Part shown: one piece after another, positions 41,049 to 49,462 of the stretch
Layout of the letters: every line of letters begins with the position of its first letter
How positions within the stretch are numbered: the stretch's first letter is position 1
DNA from: Actinoplanes sp. KI2
GTDB lineage: Bacteria; Actinomycetota; Actinomycetes; Mycobacteriales; Micromonosporaceae
DNA length: 64,000 nucleotides
Assembly (NCBI RefSeq): GCF_025630775.1
Contig: NZ_JAOSZE010000002.1
Coordinates: forward strand, 62,001-126,000
Direction: 5' to 3'
The notes under the pieces: model-generated
The model's database searches: none
Told to the model about the DNA's origin: nothing
The model's input: the letters and a program-made list of their open reading frames with translations, nothing else
Made by a program: the position numbers and the translations under genes

Positions 41049-41705
41049 ATGGACATCCTCGCCCAGCAACGCGACTATTACCGGCAACGCGCCCCCGAAT
41101 ACGACCAGTGGTGGCGCCGCGAAGGCCGATACACCCTCGACGACCAGGCCAAGCAGGGCTGGGACGCGGACATCGCCGAGGTCACCCGGGCCCTGGCCGC
41201 GTTCGCACCCACCGGCCACGTGCTCGAACTGGCCGCCGGCACCGGCTGGTGGACCGAGCGGCTGACCGCGCACGCCACCCACATCACCGCCGTCGACGCC
41301 AGCACCGAGACCCTGGCGATCAACCGCGAGCGCACCGCCGCCACCGGCCAGGTCACCTACCGGCAGGCCGACATCTTCACCTGGACCCCGCCCGAGTCGA
41401 CGTTCGACACGGTCTTCTTCGCGTACTGGCTGTCCCACGTGCCCGCCGAGCACCTGGACGCATTCTGGGCCAAGGTCGGCCACGCGCTACGCCCCGGCGG
41501 CCGGGTCTTCCTGATCGACAGCTACCACCCCGAGCGCATGCCCGACGACCTGCAGCGGCGCCGGCTCAACGACGGCCGCGAGTTCCAGGTCGTCAAACGC
41601 TTCTGGCAGCCGGCCGAGCTGGAGGCAACCCCCGGCTGGCGGCTGACCGCCCAGATCACCGCGCACCGCCACGTCATCCACGCCCACGGGGCGCCCGCCC
41701 GGTGA
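41049..41705 (+). CDS. class I SAM-dependent methyltransferase
   Basis: 218 residues from ATG 41049 with GAAAGGA upstream. YYRQRAPEYDQWWRREGRYT, motif I VLELAAGTGWWTERLTAHAT at about 56-75, then ITAVDASTETLAINRERTA and FDTVFFAYWLSHVPAEHLDA. The C-terminal HYPERMP-like SYHPERMPDDLQRRRLNDGR fits the family with unknown small substrates. The 3' end overlaps the VOC gene by 32 bp. Confidence 0.9.
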   Translation: MDILAQQRDYYRQRAPEYDQWWRREGRYTLDDQAKQGWDADIAEVTRALAAFAPTGHVLELAAGTGWWTERLTAHATHITAVDASTETLAINRERTAATGQVTYRQADIFTWTPPESTFDTVFFAYWLSHVPAEHLDAFWAKVGHALRPGGRVFLIDSYHPERMPDDLQRRRLNDGREFQVVKRFWQPAELEATPGWRLTAQITAHRHVIHAHGAPAR

Positions 41706-42399
41706 CGCAATACTCCCGCCCGGCCGGATCCCGCAACGTCGTCCAGTCCCCGGGCACCCGCCGCACCACCCTCGCACCCAGGCCGACATGCCGCTCCACC
41801 TCGGCGTCAACCTCATCACAAGCCAGATCCAGATGTACGCCCGCAGCACCCGCACCCAGCCGCTGCAGCAGAAACCGCAACGGCAGCCCCGGCCCGCCGT
41901 CCAGGAAACGGAACTCCGGCAGATCCGAGTCACCCAGCCGCCACCCGGTCAGCCCCGCCCAGAACGCCACCTCCGCGTCGTAACCGCCGGCCGGCACGTC
42001 CAGGCTCACCTGGTCGACGACGCTGGCCTGCCCGCCCGGCCACCGCACCGCCGGCGGCGGCGTGCTCTCGCCGCGCCACGGCACGACACAGAACACGATC
42101 CCGGCCGGCGACCGCAGCACCACCAGGTCGCCGGCCTCGCGCAGCACGGCCGCACCCAGCGACCCGGCCTCGGCCGCCGCCGCCGGCACGTCGTCCACGT
42201 GCAGATCCAGATGCGCCCGCGGCGGACCGTCCCGCACCACCTGCACCCGCAGACACGCATCGCCGCCGGCCGGCAGCAGCGTCGCGAACGTACCGCCGTC
42301 GCGCCGCGCCGACAGCGTCGAGCCGGTCACCGCCAGCCAGAACCCTTCGGCCTCCCGGCCCGGCGTGTCGAGGAAACCCGTGATCCACCGAATGCGCAT
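41674..42399 (-). CDS. VOC-superfamily (glyoxalase-like) protein, two modules
   Basis: 241 residues from ATG 42399 (MRIRWITGFLDTPG); a longer frame to 42498 has a Cys/Trp-rich start of doubtful quality. Module 1 covers about 1-115 with PPRAHLDLHVDDVPAAAAEA; module 2 covers 120-240 with VDQVSLDVPAGGYDAEVAFW and GVHLDLACDEVDAEVERHVG. Members bind metal and include dioxygenases, epimerases and drug-binding proteins. The function here is open. Confidence 0.85.
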   Translation of the reverse strand: MRIRWITGFLDTPGREAEGFWLAVTGSTLSARRDGGTFATLLPAGGDACLRVQVVRDGPPRAHLDLHVDDVPAAAAEAGSLGAAVLREAGDLVVLRSPAGIVFCVVPWRGESTPPPAVRWPGGQASVVDQVSLDVPAGGYDAEVAFWAGLTGWRLGDSDLPEFRFLDGGPGLPLRFLLQRLGAGAAGVHLDLACDEVDAEVERHVGLGARVVRRVPGDWTTLRDPAGREYCVTGRAPRGRG

Positions 42400-42485
42400 G
42401 CCGTGGACGGTAAACCAGCACCGTTGTCCACAGGCGCAGCACCACCGCCCCCACCCGACGGCACACCGGTGATAGAACGTCAGGC

Positions 42486-44252
42486 ATGCCACGCCCATGG
42501 CGATCAGCGGAATGGCGGATGCTGTTCCACACCCTGCCGCGAGCCCACCCCGGGCTCGCCGCCACCTGGTGGGCGCTCGCCGTCGTCCGCGCCCTGCTGC
42601 CCGCCGTTCTGATCGTCGCCACCGGCCTGCTCATCGGCGCGGTCGACGCCGGCACCCCGATCGGCGGCCGGCTCACCCTGGTCGCCGTCTGCTTCGTGCT
42701 CACCCAGGTGCTCAGCCCGATCCACGACGCCGTCAGCACCAACCTCGGCGCCCGCGTCGCCGGCCTGCTGCACGAGCGCCTGATCACCGCCGCCACCACC
42801 GCCGAGGGCATCGCCCACCTCGAAGAACCCGACCTCGCCGACGACTTCAGCCTGGCCCGCGACTTCGACCTCGGCATCACCGCCCCGCCGATCTCCGTCG
42901 CCATGCCGTTCGTCACCAACGGGCTCGTCGAGCTGTGCAGCGGCCTGGCCGCCGCCGCGATCCTGTTCGCCTACCACTGGTGGGCGCCCCTCGCCCTGAC
43001 CACCGCCTGGCTCGCCACCCACCACCTGCTCCGCGAGAGCACCGTCTGGCAGGCCTGGCGCGACGACGAGGTGGTCGCCCTGCAACGCCAGGCCGACTAC
43101 GTCTACCGGATGGCCACCGACGCACCCGCCGCCAAGGAGATCCGCCTCTTCGGCCTCGCCGGCTGGGTCGTCGACCGATTCGGCGACCGCCGCCGCAACC
43201 TGCTCGCCATCACCGTCGAAGCCCTCCGCATGCGCCAGCGGTCCCTGCTGTGGGCCCTGCTGATCGTCGCCGCCGGCAACGCTCTGATCCTCGGCACCAT
43301 CGCGCACGACGCCATCACCGGCCGGCTCGACCTCACCACCCTGACCATCTACGCCGGCGCCGCCATCGGCACCGCCGTCCTCGGCGTCGCCGACTTCGAC
43401 TGGTGGTTCCACACCGCCGCCCGCCCCGGCCCGGTCGTCGACAGCCTCACCCAGAGCATGCCCGAGCACGGCCACCTGCCCACCGGCACCCGGCCCGCCA
43501 CCGGCCTGCCCCGCCACGAGATCCGCCTGCGCGAGCTCACCTTCGCCTACCGCGCCGGCCCGCCCGTCTTCACCGGCCTCGACCTGACCATCCCGGCCGG
43601 CGCCTCCCTCGCCATCGTCGGGCAGAACGGCGCCGGCAAGACCACCCTCGCCAAACTCCTGTGCCGCCTCTACGACCCCACCGGCGGCGCCATCGAGATC
43701 GACGGCACCGACCTGCGCGACCTCGACCTCACCGACTGGCGCCGCCGGGTCACCGCCGTCTTCCAAGACTTCATCCGGTACGAGACCACCCTCCGCGACA
43801 ACGTGGCACCCCTCGGCGCACCCGACGACGCCGTCGACTGGGCCCTGCACCAAGCCGGCGCCGACCGGCTGGCCGCACCAACCACCGTGCTGTCCAAGGC
43901 CTACACCGGCGGCACCGACCTCTCCGGCGGCCAATGGCAACGCATCGCCCTCGCCCGCGCCATGGCCGCCGTCCACACCGGCGCCGGCGTCGTCATCCTC
44001 GACGAACCCACCGCCCAGCTCGACATCCGCGGCGAAGCCGAGATCTTCCGCCGCCTCCTCGACGCCACCCGCGGCCAGACCACCATCCTCATCTCGCACC
44101 GCTTCTCCACGGTCCGCCAGGCCGACCTCATCTGCGTCCTCGACACCGGCCGGGTCGCCGAGCTCGGCACCCACGACGAGCTCATGCAGCGCCAAGGCCG
44201 CTACCACACCATGTACACCCTGCAAGCCGCCCGCTTCGAGGACCAGCCATGA
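42486..44252 (+). CDS. ABC exporter half-transporter, first of pair
   Basis: 588 residues. A membrane domain with about six helices covers 1-320, with weakly hydrophobic flanks. The ATPase domain has Walker A IVGQNGAGKTTLAKLLCRLY near 378, signature GGTDLSGGQWQRIALARAMA near 475, and Walker B GVVILDEPTAQLD near 500. It resembles lantibiotic or lipopeptide exporters. Its stop overlaps the start of a second half-transporter (ATGA), so the two form a heterodimer. Cargo unknown. Confidence 0.93.
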   Translation: MPRPWRSAEWRMLFHTLPRAHPGLAATWWALAVVRALLPAVLIVATGLLIGAVDAGTPIGGRLTLVAVCFVLTQVLSPIHDAVSTNLGARVAGLLHERLITAATTAEGIAHLEEPDLADDFSLARDFDLGITAPPISVAMPFVTNGLVELCSGLAAAAILFAYHWWAPLALTTAWLATHHLLRESTVWQAWRDDEVVALQRQADYVYRMATDAPAAKEIRLFGLAGWVVDRFGDRRRNLLAITVEALRMRQRSLLWALLIVAAGNALILGTIAHDAITGRLDLTTLTIYAGAAIGTAVLGVADFDWWFHTAARPGPVVDSLTQSMPEHGHLPTGTRPATGLPRHEIRLRELTFAYRAGPPVFTGLDLTIPAGASLAIVGQNGAGKTTLAKLLCRLYDPTGGAIEIDGTDLRDLDLTDWRRRVTAVFQDFIRYETTLRDNVAPLGAPDDAVDWALHQAGADRLAAPTTVLSKAYTGGTDLSGGQWQRIALARAMAAVHTGAGVVILDEPTAQLDIRGEAEIFRRLLDATRGQTTILISHRFSTVRQADLICVLDTGRVAELGTHDELMQRQGRYHTMYTLQAARFEDQP

Positions 44253-46039
44253 CCACGGCGACCATCCCCGAACCCCGCACCCTGCCGACGCTCTGGCGCA
44301 CCCTGCGCCGCGCCTACGACGCCGAACCCCGCATGGCCCTGACCGCCATGCTCGTCACCCTCGTCGCCACCGCACCCGGCGCCCTGCTCGCCCTCTGGAT
44401 GAAATACCTCGTCGACGGCCTCGCCCAGCACAACCCCACCCTGCTGCGGGCCGGCGCCATCGGCGTCGCCGCCTCCTGCGTCGCCACCTGGCTCCTGCGC
44501 CTGATCGCCGTCCGCGTCTCCCGCACCTTCCGCATGCGCATCGCCGTCGCCCTCGAAACCCACGTCGCCCGCATGCAAGCCACCGTCGACACCATCGAGC
44601 ACCACGAACGCCCCGACTACCTCGACCGCCTGGCCGTCCTGCGCGAAGCCACCTTCCAACTCGACCACCTCTACCAATCCCTGTTCTCCACCATCAGCGC
44701 CATCGCCTGCCTCGCACTGACCCTCGCCGTCCTGGCCACCGTCAGCGGCTGGATGATCCTGCTCGCCCTCGTCGCCGTCCCCACCGTCGCCGTCTCCGCC
44801 TGGACCAGCGGCAAACTGCGCCAAGCCGAGGAAACCGCCGCACCCGCCAAACGCCGCCAGCGCCACCTGTTCACCCTCGCCACCACCGCCGGCCCCGCCA
44901 AAGAGCTCCGCGTCACCGGCAACCAGCACCAGATCGGCGCCGCCTGGCACACCGCCTGGCAAGACTGGTACGCGACCATGTCCCGCGCCACCTGGACCGC
45001 CGGCCGCTGGCAGGCCGCCGCCTGGGGACTGTTCGCCGCCGGCTACGCCGCCGCCGTCGCCTGGACCATGCTCGGCCTGCACGCCGGCCCCGCCGACGTC
45101 GTCCTAGTCGTCACCGCCGGCGCCCGCCTCGGCCAATACGTCGCCATGACCGCGGGGGAGGCCGACTTCGTCCGCCTCTGGCTCGACGCCTCCCGCCGCC
45201 TCGCCTGGCTGGAGGACTACGTCACCCGGCACCGCCGCGACGCCGACCGCACCCCACCCGACCACCTGCACGACGGCATCACCCTCGACCACGTCGGCTT
45301 CCGATACCCCGGCACCACCACCAACGTCCTGCACGACGTCACCCTCACCATCCCCGCCGACACCGTCGTCGCCATCGTGGGGGAGAACGGCGCCGGCAAG
45401 AGCACCCTCGTCAAACTCCTCTGCGGCCTCTACCCACCCACCGACGGCCGCATCCTCATCGACGGCACCGACCTGCGCCAGATCGCCCCCGACAAATGGC
45501 GCGCCAAACTCGCCGGCGCCTTCCAGGACTTCGCCCGGTTCGAGTTCGCCGCCCGCCGCAGCATCGGCCTCGGCGACCTGCCCCGCAGCGACGACCACGA
45601 CAGCGTGCACACCGCCGTCACCCGGGCCGGCGCCACCGACGTCGTCGACCACCTCACCGACGGCTACGACACCCAACTGGGCGCCGGCTGGCCCGGCGGC
45701 GCCGAACTGTCCTTCGGCCAATGGCAACGGGTCGCCCTCGCCCGCGGCTTCATGCGCGACGACCCCCTGCTGACCGTCCTCGACGAACCCACCGCCGCCC
45801 TCGACGCCGAAACCGAGCACGCCCTGTTCGAGCGCTACGCCGAACAGAGCCGCACCGGCCGCCGCGACGGCCGGGTGACCCTGCTCGTCTCACACCGCTT
45901 CTCCACCGTCCGCATGGCCGACCTGATCATCGTCCTGCAAGGCAACCGGGTGGCCGAGTTCGGCACCCACGACGCCCTGATGTCCCACGGCGGCACCTAC
46001 GCCGACCTCTACCGCATCCAGGCCCAGGCATACCGATGA
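44249..46039 (+). CDS. ABC exporter half-transporter, second of pair
   Basis: 596 residues from ATG 44249. Membrane domain about 25-325; Walker A IVGENGAGKSTLVKLLCGLY near 383; signature ELSFGQWQRVALARG, in which the second Gly of LSGGQ is Phe; Walker B LLTVLDEPTAALD. A degenerate signature in one half is common in heterodimeric exporters with one weak ATP site. The operon may extend to the CoaD-like gene 160 bp downstream. A degenerate repeat block separates them. Confidence 0.93.
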   Translation: MTTATIPEPRTLPTLWRTLRRAYDAEPRMALTAMLVTLVATAPGALLALWMKYLVDGLAQHNPTLLRAGAIGVAASCVATWLLRLIAVRVSRTFRMRIAVALETHVARMQATVDTIEHHERPDYLDRLAVLREATFQLDHLYQSLFSTISAIACLALTLAVLATVSGWMILLALVAVPTVAVSAWTSGKLRQAEETAAPAKRRQRHLFTLATTAGPAKELRVTGNQHQIGAAWHTAWQDWYATMSRATWTAGRWQAAAWGLFAAGYAAAVAWTMLGLHAGPADVVLVVTAGARLGQYVAMTAGEADFVRLWLDASRRLAWLEDYVTRHRRDADRTPPDHLHDGITLDHVGFRYPGTTTNVLHDVTLTIPADTVVAIVGENGAGKSTLVKLLCGLYPPTDGRILIDGTDLRQIAPDKWRAKLAGAFQDFARFEFAARRSIGLGDLPRSDDHDSVHTAVTRAGATDVVDHLTDGYDTQLGAGWPGGAELSFGQWQRVALARGFMRDDPLLTVLDEPTAALDAETEHALFERYAEQSRTGRRDGRVTLLVSHRFSTVRMADLIIVLQGNRVAEFGTHDALMSHGGTYADLYRIQAQAYR

Positions 46040-46212
46040 CCCCATCCACCCACACCCACACGCACCGAATGACGGCGGCCGCCCGCGCGCGGGCCTACCG
46101 GACGACCGTGCCCACTCGCGCGCGGGCCTACCGGACGACCCCATCCGCTCCCGCCCGGATGTACGGGGTGACCACATCCTCTCCCGCCCAGGCATGCCGA
46201 TGACCGCGCCCG
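46022..46212 (+). repeat. degenerate tandem repeats between ABC exporter and CoaD-like gene
   Basis: The end of the exporter (CAGGCATACCGATGACCCC) is echoed as GCCTACCGGACGACCGTGCC, GCCTACCGGACGACCCCATC, ATGTACGGGGTGACCACATC and finally GCATGCCGATGACCGCGCCC, the last forming the start of the CoaD-like gene. Units are 36-52 bp and imperfect. The array carries the stop or start trinucleotide in several copies. Confidence 0.6.
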
Positions 46213-46631
46213 CCCGCAGCGCCCGAGCCGTCTACCCCGGAACGTTCGACCCGTTCACCGCCGGCCACCGCGACCTCGTCGACCGGGCACGACGCCTGTT
46301 CGACCACCTCACCGTGCTGGTAGCCGTCAACGGCGACAAGCAACCCACCAAACCGGCCGCCGAACGCGCGCTGGACATCCGCGCCGCCATCCCCGCCGAC
46401 TGGCAGAACGTGACCGTCGCCGCCTGGAGCGGACTGACAGCCACCTACTGCCACCAGCACGACAGCGAAACGATCATCCGCGGCGTGCGCAACGCCGCCG
46501 ACGCGGTGCACGAATACCAGCTGGCAACCATGAACGAGGCGCTGGGCATCACGACCCTGTTCCTCCCGGCCCGGCCAGAACTGGCAACCATCTCCTCGAC
46601 CGCAATCCGCGCCGCGTCCCCACCGACGTGA
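46200..46631 (+). CDS. phosphopantetheine adenylyltransferase-like protein, short form
   Basis: 143 residues from ATG 46200. Nucleotidyltransferase motifs are complete: YPGTFDPFTAGHRDLVDRAR (the T/HxGH motif), ETIIRGVRNAADAVHEYQLA and TISSTAIR. Typical CoaD is about 160 residues; this ends soon after ISSTAIR, losing about 20 C-terminal residues. Unlike the usual chromosomal coaD it lies behind ABC exporters. It could make 3'-dephospho-CoA or act on another phosphate. A second, standard coaD is expected elsewhere in the genome. Confidence 0.75.
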   Translation: MTAPARSARAVYPGTFDPFTAGHRDLVDRARRLFDHLTVLVAVNGDKQPTKPAAERALDIRAAIPADWQNVTVAAWSGLTATYCHQHDSETIIRGVRNAADAVHEYQLATMNEALGITTLFLPARPELATISSTAIRAASPPT

Positions 46632-46688
46632 CAGAGGGGAGTGCGTCTGAAGGATCCGTCGGCACGGTGCCCGGCAAAGGGCAATCGT

Positions 46689-47518
46689 TCAGCCCTCGGC
46701 GACGAAGGAGCGGATCTCGTCGACGCAGGCCCCGGGCTGGTCCTCCGGCAGGAGGTGAAACCGTCGCCCACCTCGACGAGACGACCCCGCGCCAGCGCCT
46801 TGGCGAGGCGATGGCCGTTCTCCGGGCGCATCATCCGGCTTTCCGGGGCCACAGCACAAGCGCAGGCTTGCGAAGCCGGCGAGCCTCGCGGCGGCCTCCA
46901 CGTATTCGTCACGCCGCGTCGTACGCAGGTATTCAGGAGGTCCCGGCGGACCTCGGCGGAACCCAGAGCCGGCGCCAGCCAACCGTCCATGACGTCGCGG
47001 GGCACCGCACGCTTGGACATCAGGCCGAAGTTGACCGGGGAGCGACGCAAGCGGGGCACCCGCAGCGGCTGCAACGCCAGCCACGTCATGCCGGGCACCT
47101 TCGACGACAGGTAGAGCGAACGGCCAGGCAACCCAGGCGGGAAGTTGTCGAAAGCCTCCTGGGGGAGCAGGACCAGGCGGGCCAGGCGCTCGTCGAGACC
47201 GTACGCGGCAACCAGCTGCGCGCCTCCCCAGTCGCAACCGACCAGCGTCACCTCGCGCAGGTCAAGCACCTGCAGGAACTCGGCCACCAGAGCGGCCAGC
47301 CCCCGCGAGCTGAGGTCGGCGTCCGGATTCATCGGCAACCGGTGCGCGCCCAGCGGCACCTCCAGCACCACGCACCGATGGTCGGCTCGCAGGCCGGCAA
47401 CGACGTGCCGCCAGAGCGTCGCGGCCACGAAGATGCCGGTCAGAAAGACCAGTACCGGTCCGTCGCCGCCGGTGTCCTCGTACTCGACGGTGCCGGCGGA
47501 CAACACGGCGTTCCGCAT
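46689..47518 (-). pseudogene. alpha/beta-hydrolase (haloalkane dehalogenase-like) pseudogene
   Basis: From ATG 47518 the frame reads GPVLVFLTGIFVAATLWRHV, then VTLVGCDWGGAQLVAAYGLD with the Asp nucleophile elbow, as in haloalkane dehalogenase-like hydrolases. At 46928-46936 the good reading moves to another frame (YLRTTRRDEYVEAAARLAG), then changes again near 46865 (KPALVLW) and near 46845 (PESRMMRPENGHRLAKALAR), and once more near 46750 (LLPEDQPGACVDEIRSFVAE, stop 46689). Four frame changes in about 250 bp show decay. The original ATG and N-terminal half remain intact. Confidence 0.85.
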
Positions 47519-47626
47519 GCGTTCCCCCGCTCGCCGGAAAGGGACAGCCGACCCACACCCTCCGCGCAAGTGCAGGGTAGCCAGCGGCCGACACAGCCTC
47601 AAGCGGAGACGATCTAGAGTCGCTGT

Positions 47627-48091
47627 GTGCTGATCGGGGGAGATGACGGCGTCGCGGTACGGCTGCGGCCTCTGCGCTGGCAGTTCCCGGCGGACGCGGG
47701 GGCCTGGGACGACCGGTGGCTGGTCATCGGCGGGGCCGTCGAAATCCGCGACCAAGCGTGGTCGTTCACCGACCCCTGTCTGCTCATCGAGGAAGCCCAC
47801 GAACTGGCCGACTGGCTGCGCACTGCCGCGGCGGGCCGCGGCGAACCGTCGCTCTCGTTCATGGAGCCGGCGCTCGGCTTCGCGATCGCCGGGCGGAGCG
47901 ACACCGAAGTCGTCCTGCGCGTCCGGTTCACCGCCGAGGCGGCGCCGCCCTGGCTGCGCGCCGACAATCCGCATTCCGCCCAGTGCACGGCCGAGCTGCG
48001 CCTGCGACCCGCCCAGCTGCTCGCCGCCGCGACAGCCTGGAGCCGGGAACTGGAAGCCCTCCCGAGCCGGTCGTTCGCAGATCGGGGATGA
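47627..48091 (+). CDS. WapI-like immunity protein family member
   Basis: 154 residues. Reads RWLVIGGAVEIRDQAWSFTD, PCLLIEEAHELADWLR and SLSFMEPALGFAIAGRSDTE, a pattern I associate with the WapI immunity family that neutralises contact-dependent toxins. No toxin gene is next to it, so this could be an orphan immunity gene or a related protein with another role. GTG/ATG choice at 47627 is not supported by a strong ribosome site. Confidence 0.6.
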   Translation: MLIGGDDGVAVRLRPLRWQFPADAGAWDDRWLVIGGAVEIRDQAWSFTDPCLLIEEAHELADWLRTAAAGRGEPSLSFMEPALGFAIAGRSDTEVVLRVRFTAEAAPPWLRADNPHSAQCTAELRLRPAQLLAAATAWSRELEALPSRSFADRG

Positions 48092-48123
48092 CCCGCGGTG
48101 CCCTCGATCCATCGACGTTCCGC

Positions 48124-48151
48124 CAGGTCGATAATTGACATTATGTCAAGT
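48124..48151 (+). other. dif site, chromosome dimer resolution at the replication terminus
   Basis: Left arm CAGGTCGATAA (48124-48134), 6-bp centre TTGACA (48135-48140), right arm TTATGTCAAGT (48141-48151). The right arm matches the conserved XerD arm, and the left arm ends GATAA, as in actinobacterial dif sites (E. coli dif has arms ending CATAA and starting TTATGTTAAAT). It is intergenic and stands 286 bp before a Xer-like recombinase gene. XerC/XerD act here to resolve chromosome dimers, so the window very likely includes the terminus region. Confidence 0.85.
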
Positions 48152-48419
48152 TGAATCGACGGAGGGGATCACGGCAGAGCGGCACCTGACGGCGAAGTTC
48201 CAGGAGCGGCTTTCTGACAGGAAACGCCCGCCCGCTGATTCGCGTGTGACGGCGTCCCTAGGCGCGGACCGAGGTGCTGACAACGCGGACCCGCGCGGGA
48301 CGCCCGATGTTGGGCCACGCCGGCCGCGGAATCGGTCGCGCGACGACCGTCGTGCACGTCGGCAAGGTGTGAAATGCGTGGCCGGTGCGCCGGTCCGGAA
48401 CTTCGCATACCGGTCTAAA

Positions 48420-48445
48420 TCCTGCATAATATCACTTATGCAGGA
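48420..48445. promoter_or_regulatory. perfect 10-bp palindrome with 6-bp centre over recombinase start
   Basis: TCCTGCATAA, centre TATCAC, TTATGCAGGA. The arm-6 bp-arm layout and the TTATG core are like dif. The right arm contains the ATG of the tyrosine recombinase at 48438, and a CATAAT hexamer inside could be a -10 element. It could be an alternative crossover site or an autoregulatory site of the recombinase. Confidence 0.65.
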
Positions 48446-49391
48446 CGGACGGGATGTTGCGGTGCTCGAGCTCGTGGACGAGTTTCTGGCGGCTCGGGCG
48501 ACGCGCAAGCCTTCGGTGCACACGCTTCAGGCGTACCGGCGGGATCTGGTTTTGATCGTTGAGTTGATCGGACCCGAGACAGTTACTCTCGGTGACCTCT
48601 CCCCTCGTTCGTTGCGGGGGGCGTTCGCGCGGTTCGCGGCCGGCCGGGCGCCGGCGTCGGTGTCGCGGGCCTGGTCGTCGTGGAATGCGTTCTTCACGTT
48701 TCTGGTCGCTGAGCAGGTGTTGCCGGGGAATCCGATGTCGGCGATCGACAAGCCGCGGATGCCGGCCTACTCCCCCAAGCCGTTGCGCGGTGAGGACACT
48801 CCGGAGCGGTTACTCTCCGCTGTCAGTCAGCGGGATGAGCGGCAGCGGGATCCGTGGCCGGAGCGGGATCTGGCGGTGCTGGCGTTGGCGCTTTGTGCGG
48901 GGTTGCGGCTGTCGGAGATGTTGGCGTTGCGGTCCGGGGACGTGCTGGGCCGGCCGGGTGAGCGGCGGGTGGAGGTGGCGGGCAAGGGCGGCCGGCCGCG
49001 GACGGTGCCGATCGAGCCGGAGCTGGACGCGCTGATCGAGCGGTATCAGGACAGCCGGCGGGTGCGGTTCGGGCGGTGTGATCCGCGGGACGCGCTGCTG
49101 GTGGATCGGGCCGGTGTGCCGTTGAAGCGGGGTGGGCTGCAGTATCTGGTGGAGTCCTGCTACCGGCGGGCGGGGATCACCGATCGGGTGCCGCGGGGTG
49201 CGCAGTTGCATGCGTTGCGGCACACGTTCGCGACGCGGCTGGCCGAGGACGGGGCGAACGCTTCGGAGATCATGCGGTTGCTGGGGCATGCGTCGTTGAC
49301 GACGTCGCAGGGCTATATCGAGGTGACCGCCGAGCAGCAGCGGGCCGCGGTGCGTGCCAACCGCACGAATCGGGCGCTGCGGGGCCTCTGA
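48438..49391 (+). CDS. tyrosine recombinase, Xer-like, next to dif
   Basis: 317 residues from ATG 48438; a longer frame from 48135 covers dif and is not plausible. N-terminal domain about 12-100 (VHTLQAYRRDLVLIVELIGP). Catalytic residues: AGLRLSEMLALR (Arg), VAGKGGRPRTV (Lys), LHALRHTFATRL (His-x-x-Arg), LGHASLTTSQGYIEV (His and Tyr). Complete and probably active. No Shine-Dalgarno is visible before the ATG, which may be translated from a leaderless transcript. Location suggests action on dif or on the palindrome at its start, either as host Xer or as the integrase of an element using dif. Confidence 0.85.
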   Translation: MQDGRDVAVLELVDEFLAARATRKPSVHTLQAYRRDLVLIVELIGPETVTLGDLSPRSLRGAFARFAAGRAPASVSRAWSSWNAFFTFLVAEQVLPGNPMSAIDKPRMPAYSPKPLRGEDTPERLLSAVSQRDERQRDPWPERDLAVLALALCAGLRLSEMLALRSGDVLGRPGERRVEVAGKGGRPRTVPIEPELDALIERYQDSRRVRFGRCDPRDALLVDRAGVPLKRGGLQYLVESCYRRAGITDRVPRGAQLHALRHTFATRLAEDGANASEIMRLLGHASLTTSQGYIEVTAEQQRAAVRANRTNRALRGL

Positions 49392-49462
49392 CCGTCCAGG
49401 TTGGAAAGCTTCGTTCGGTCGGGATGAGGAGGATCGGGTGGGTCCGGTGTTTGTCTGGTCCC

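Noticed and set aside
48135..48437. N-terminal extension of the dif-adjacent recombinase
   Set aside because: The frame is open but would be translated through dif and lacks sense; the ATG at 48438 gives a normal-length recombinase.
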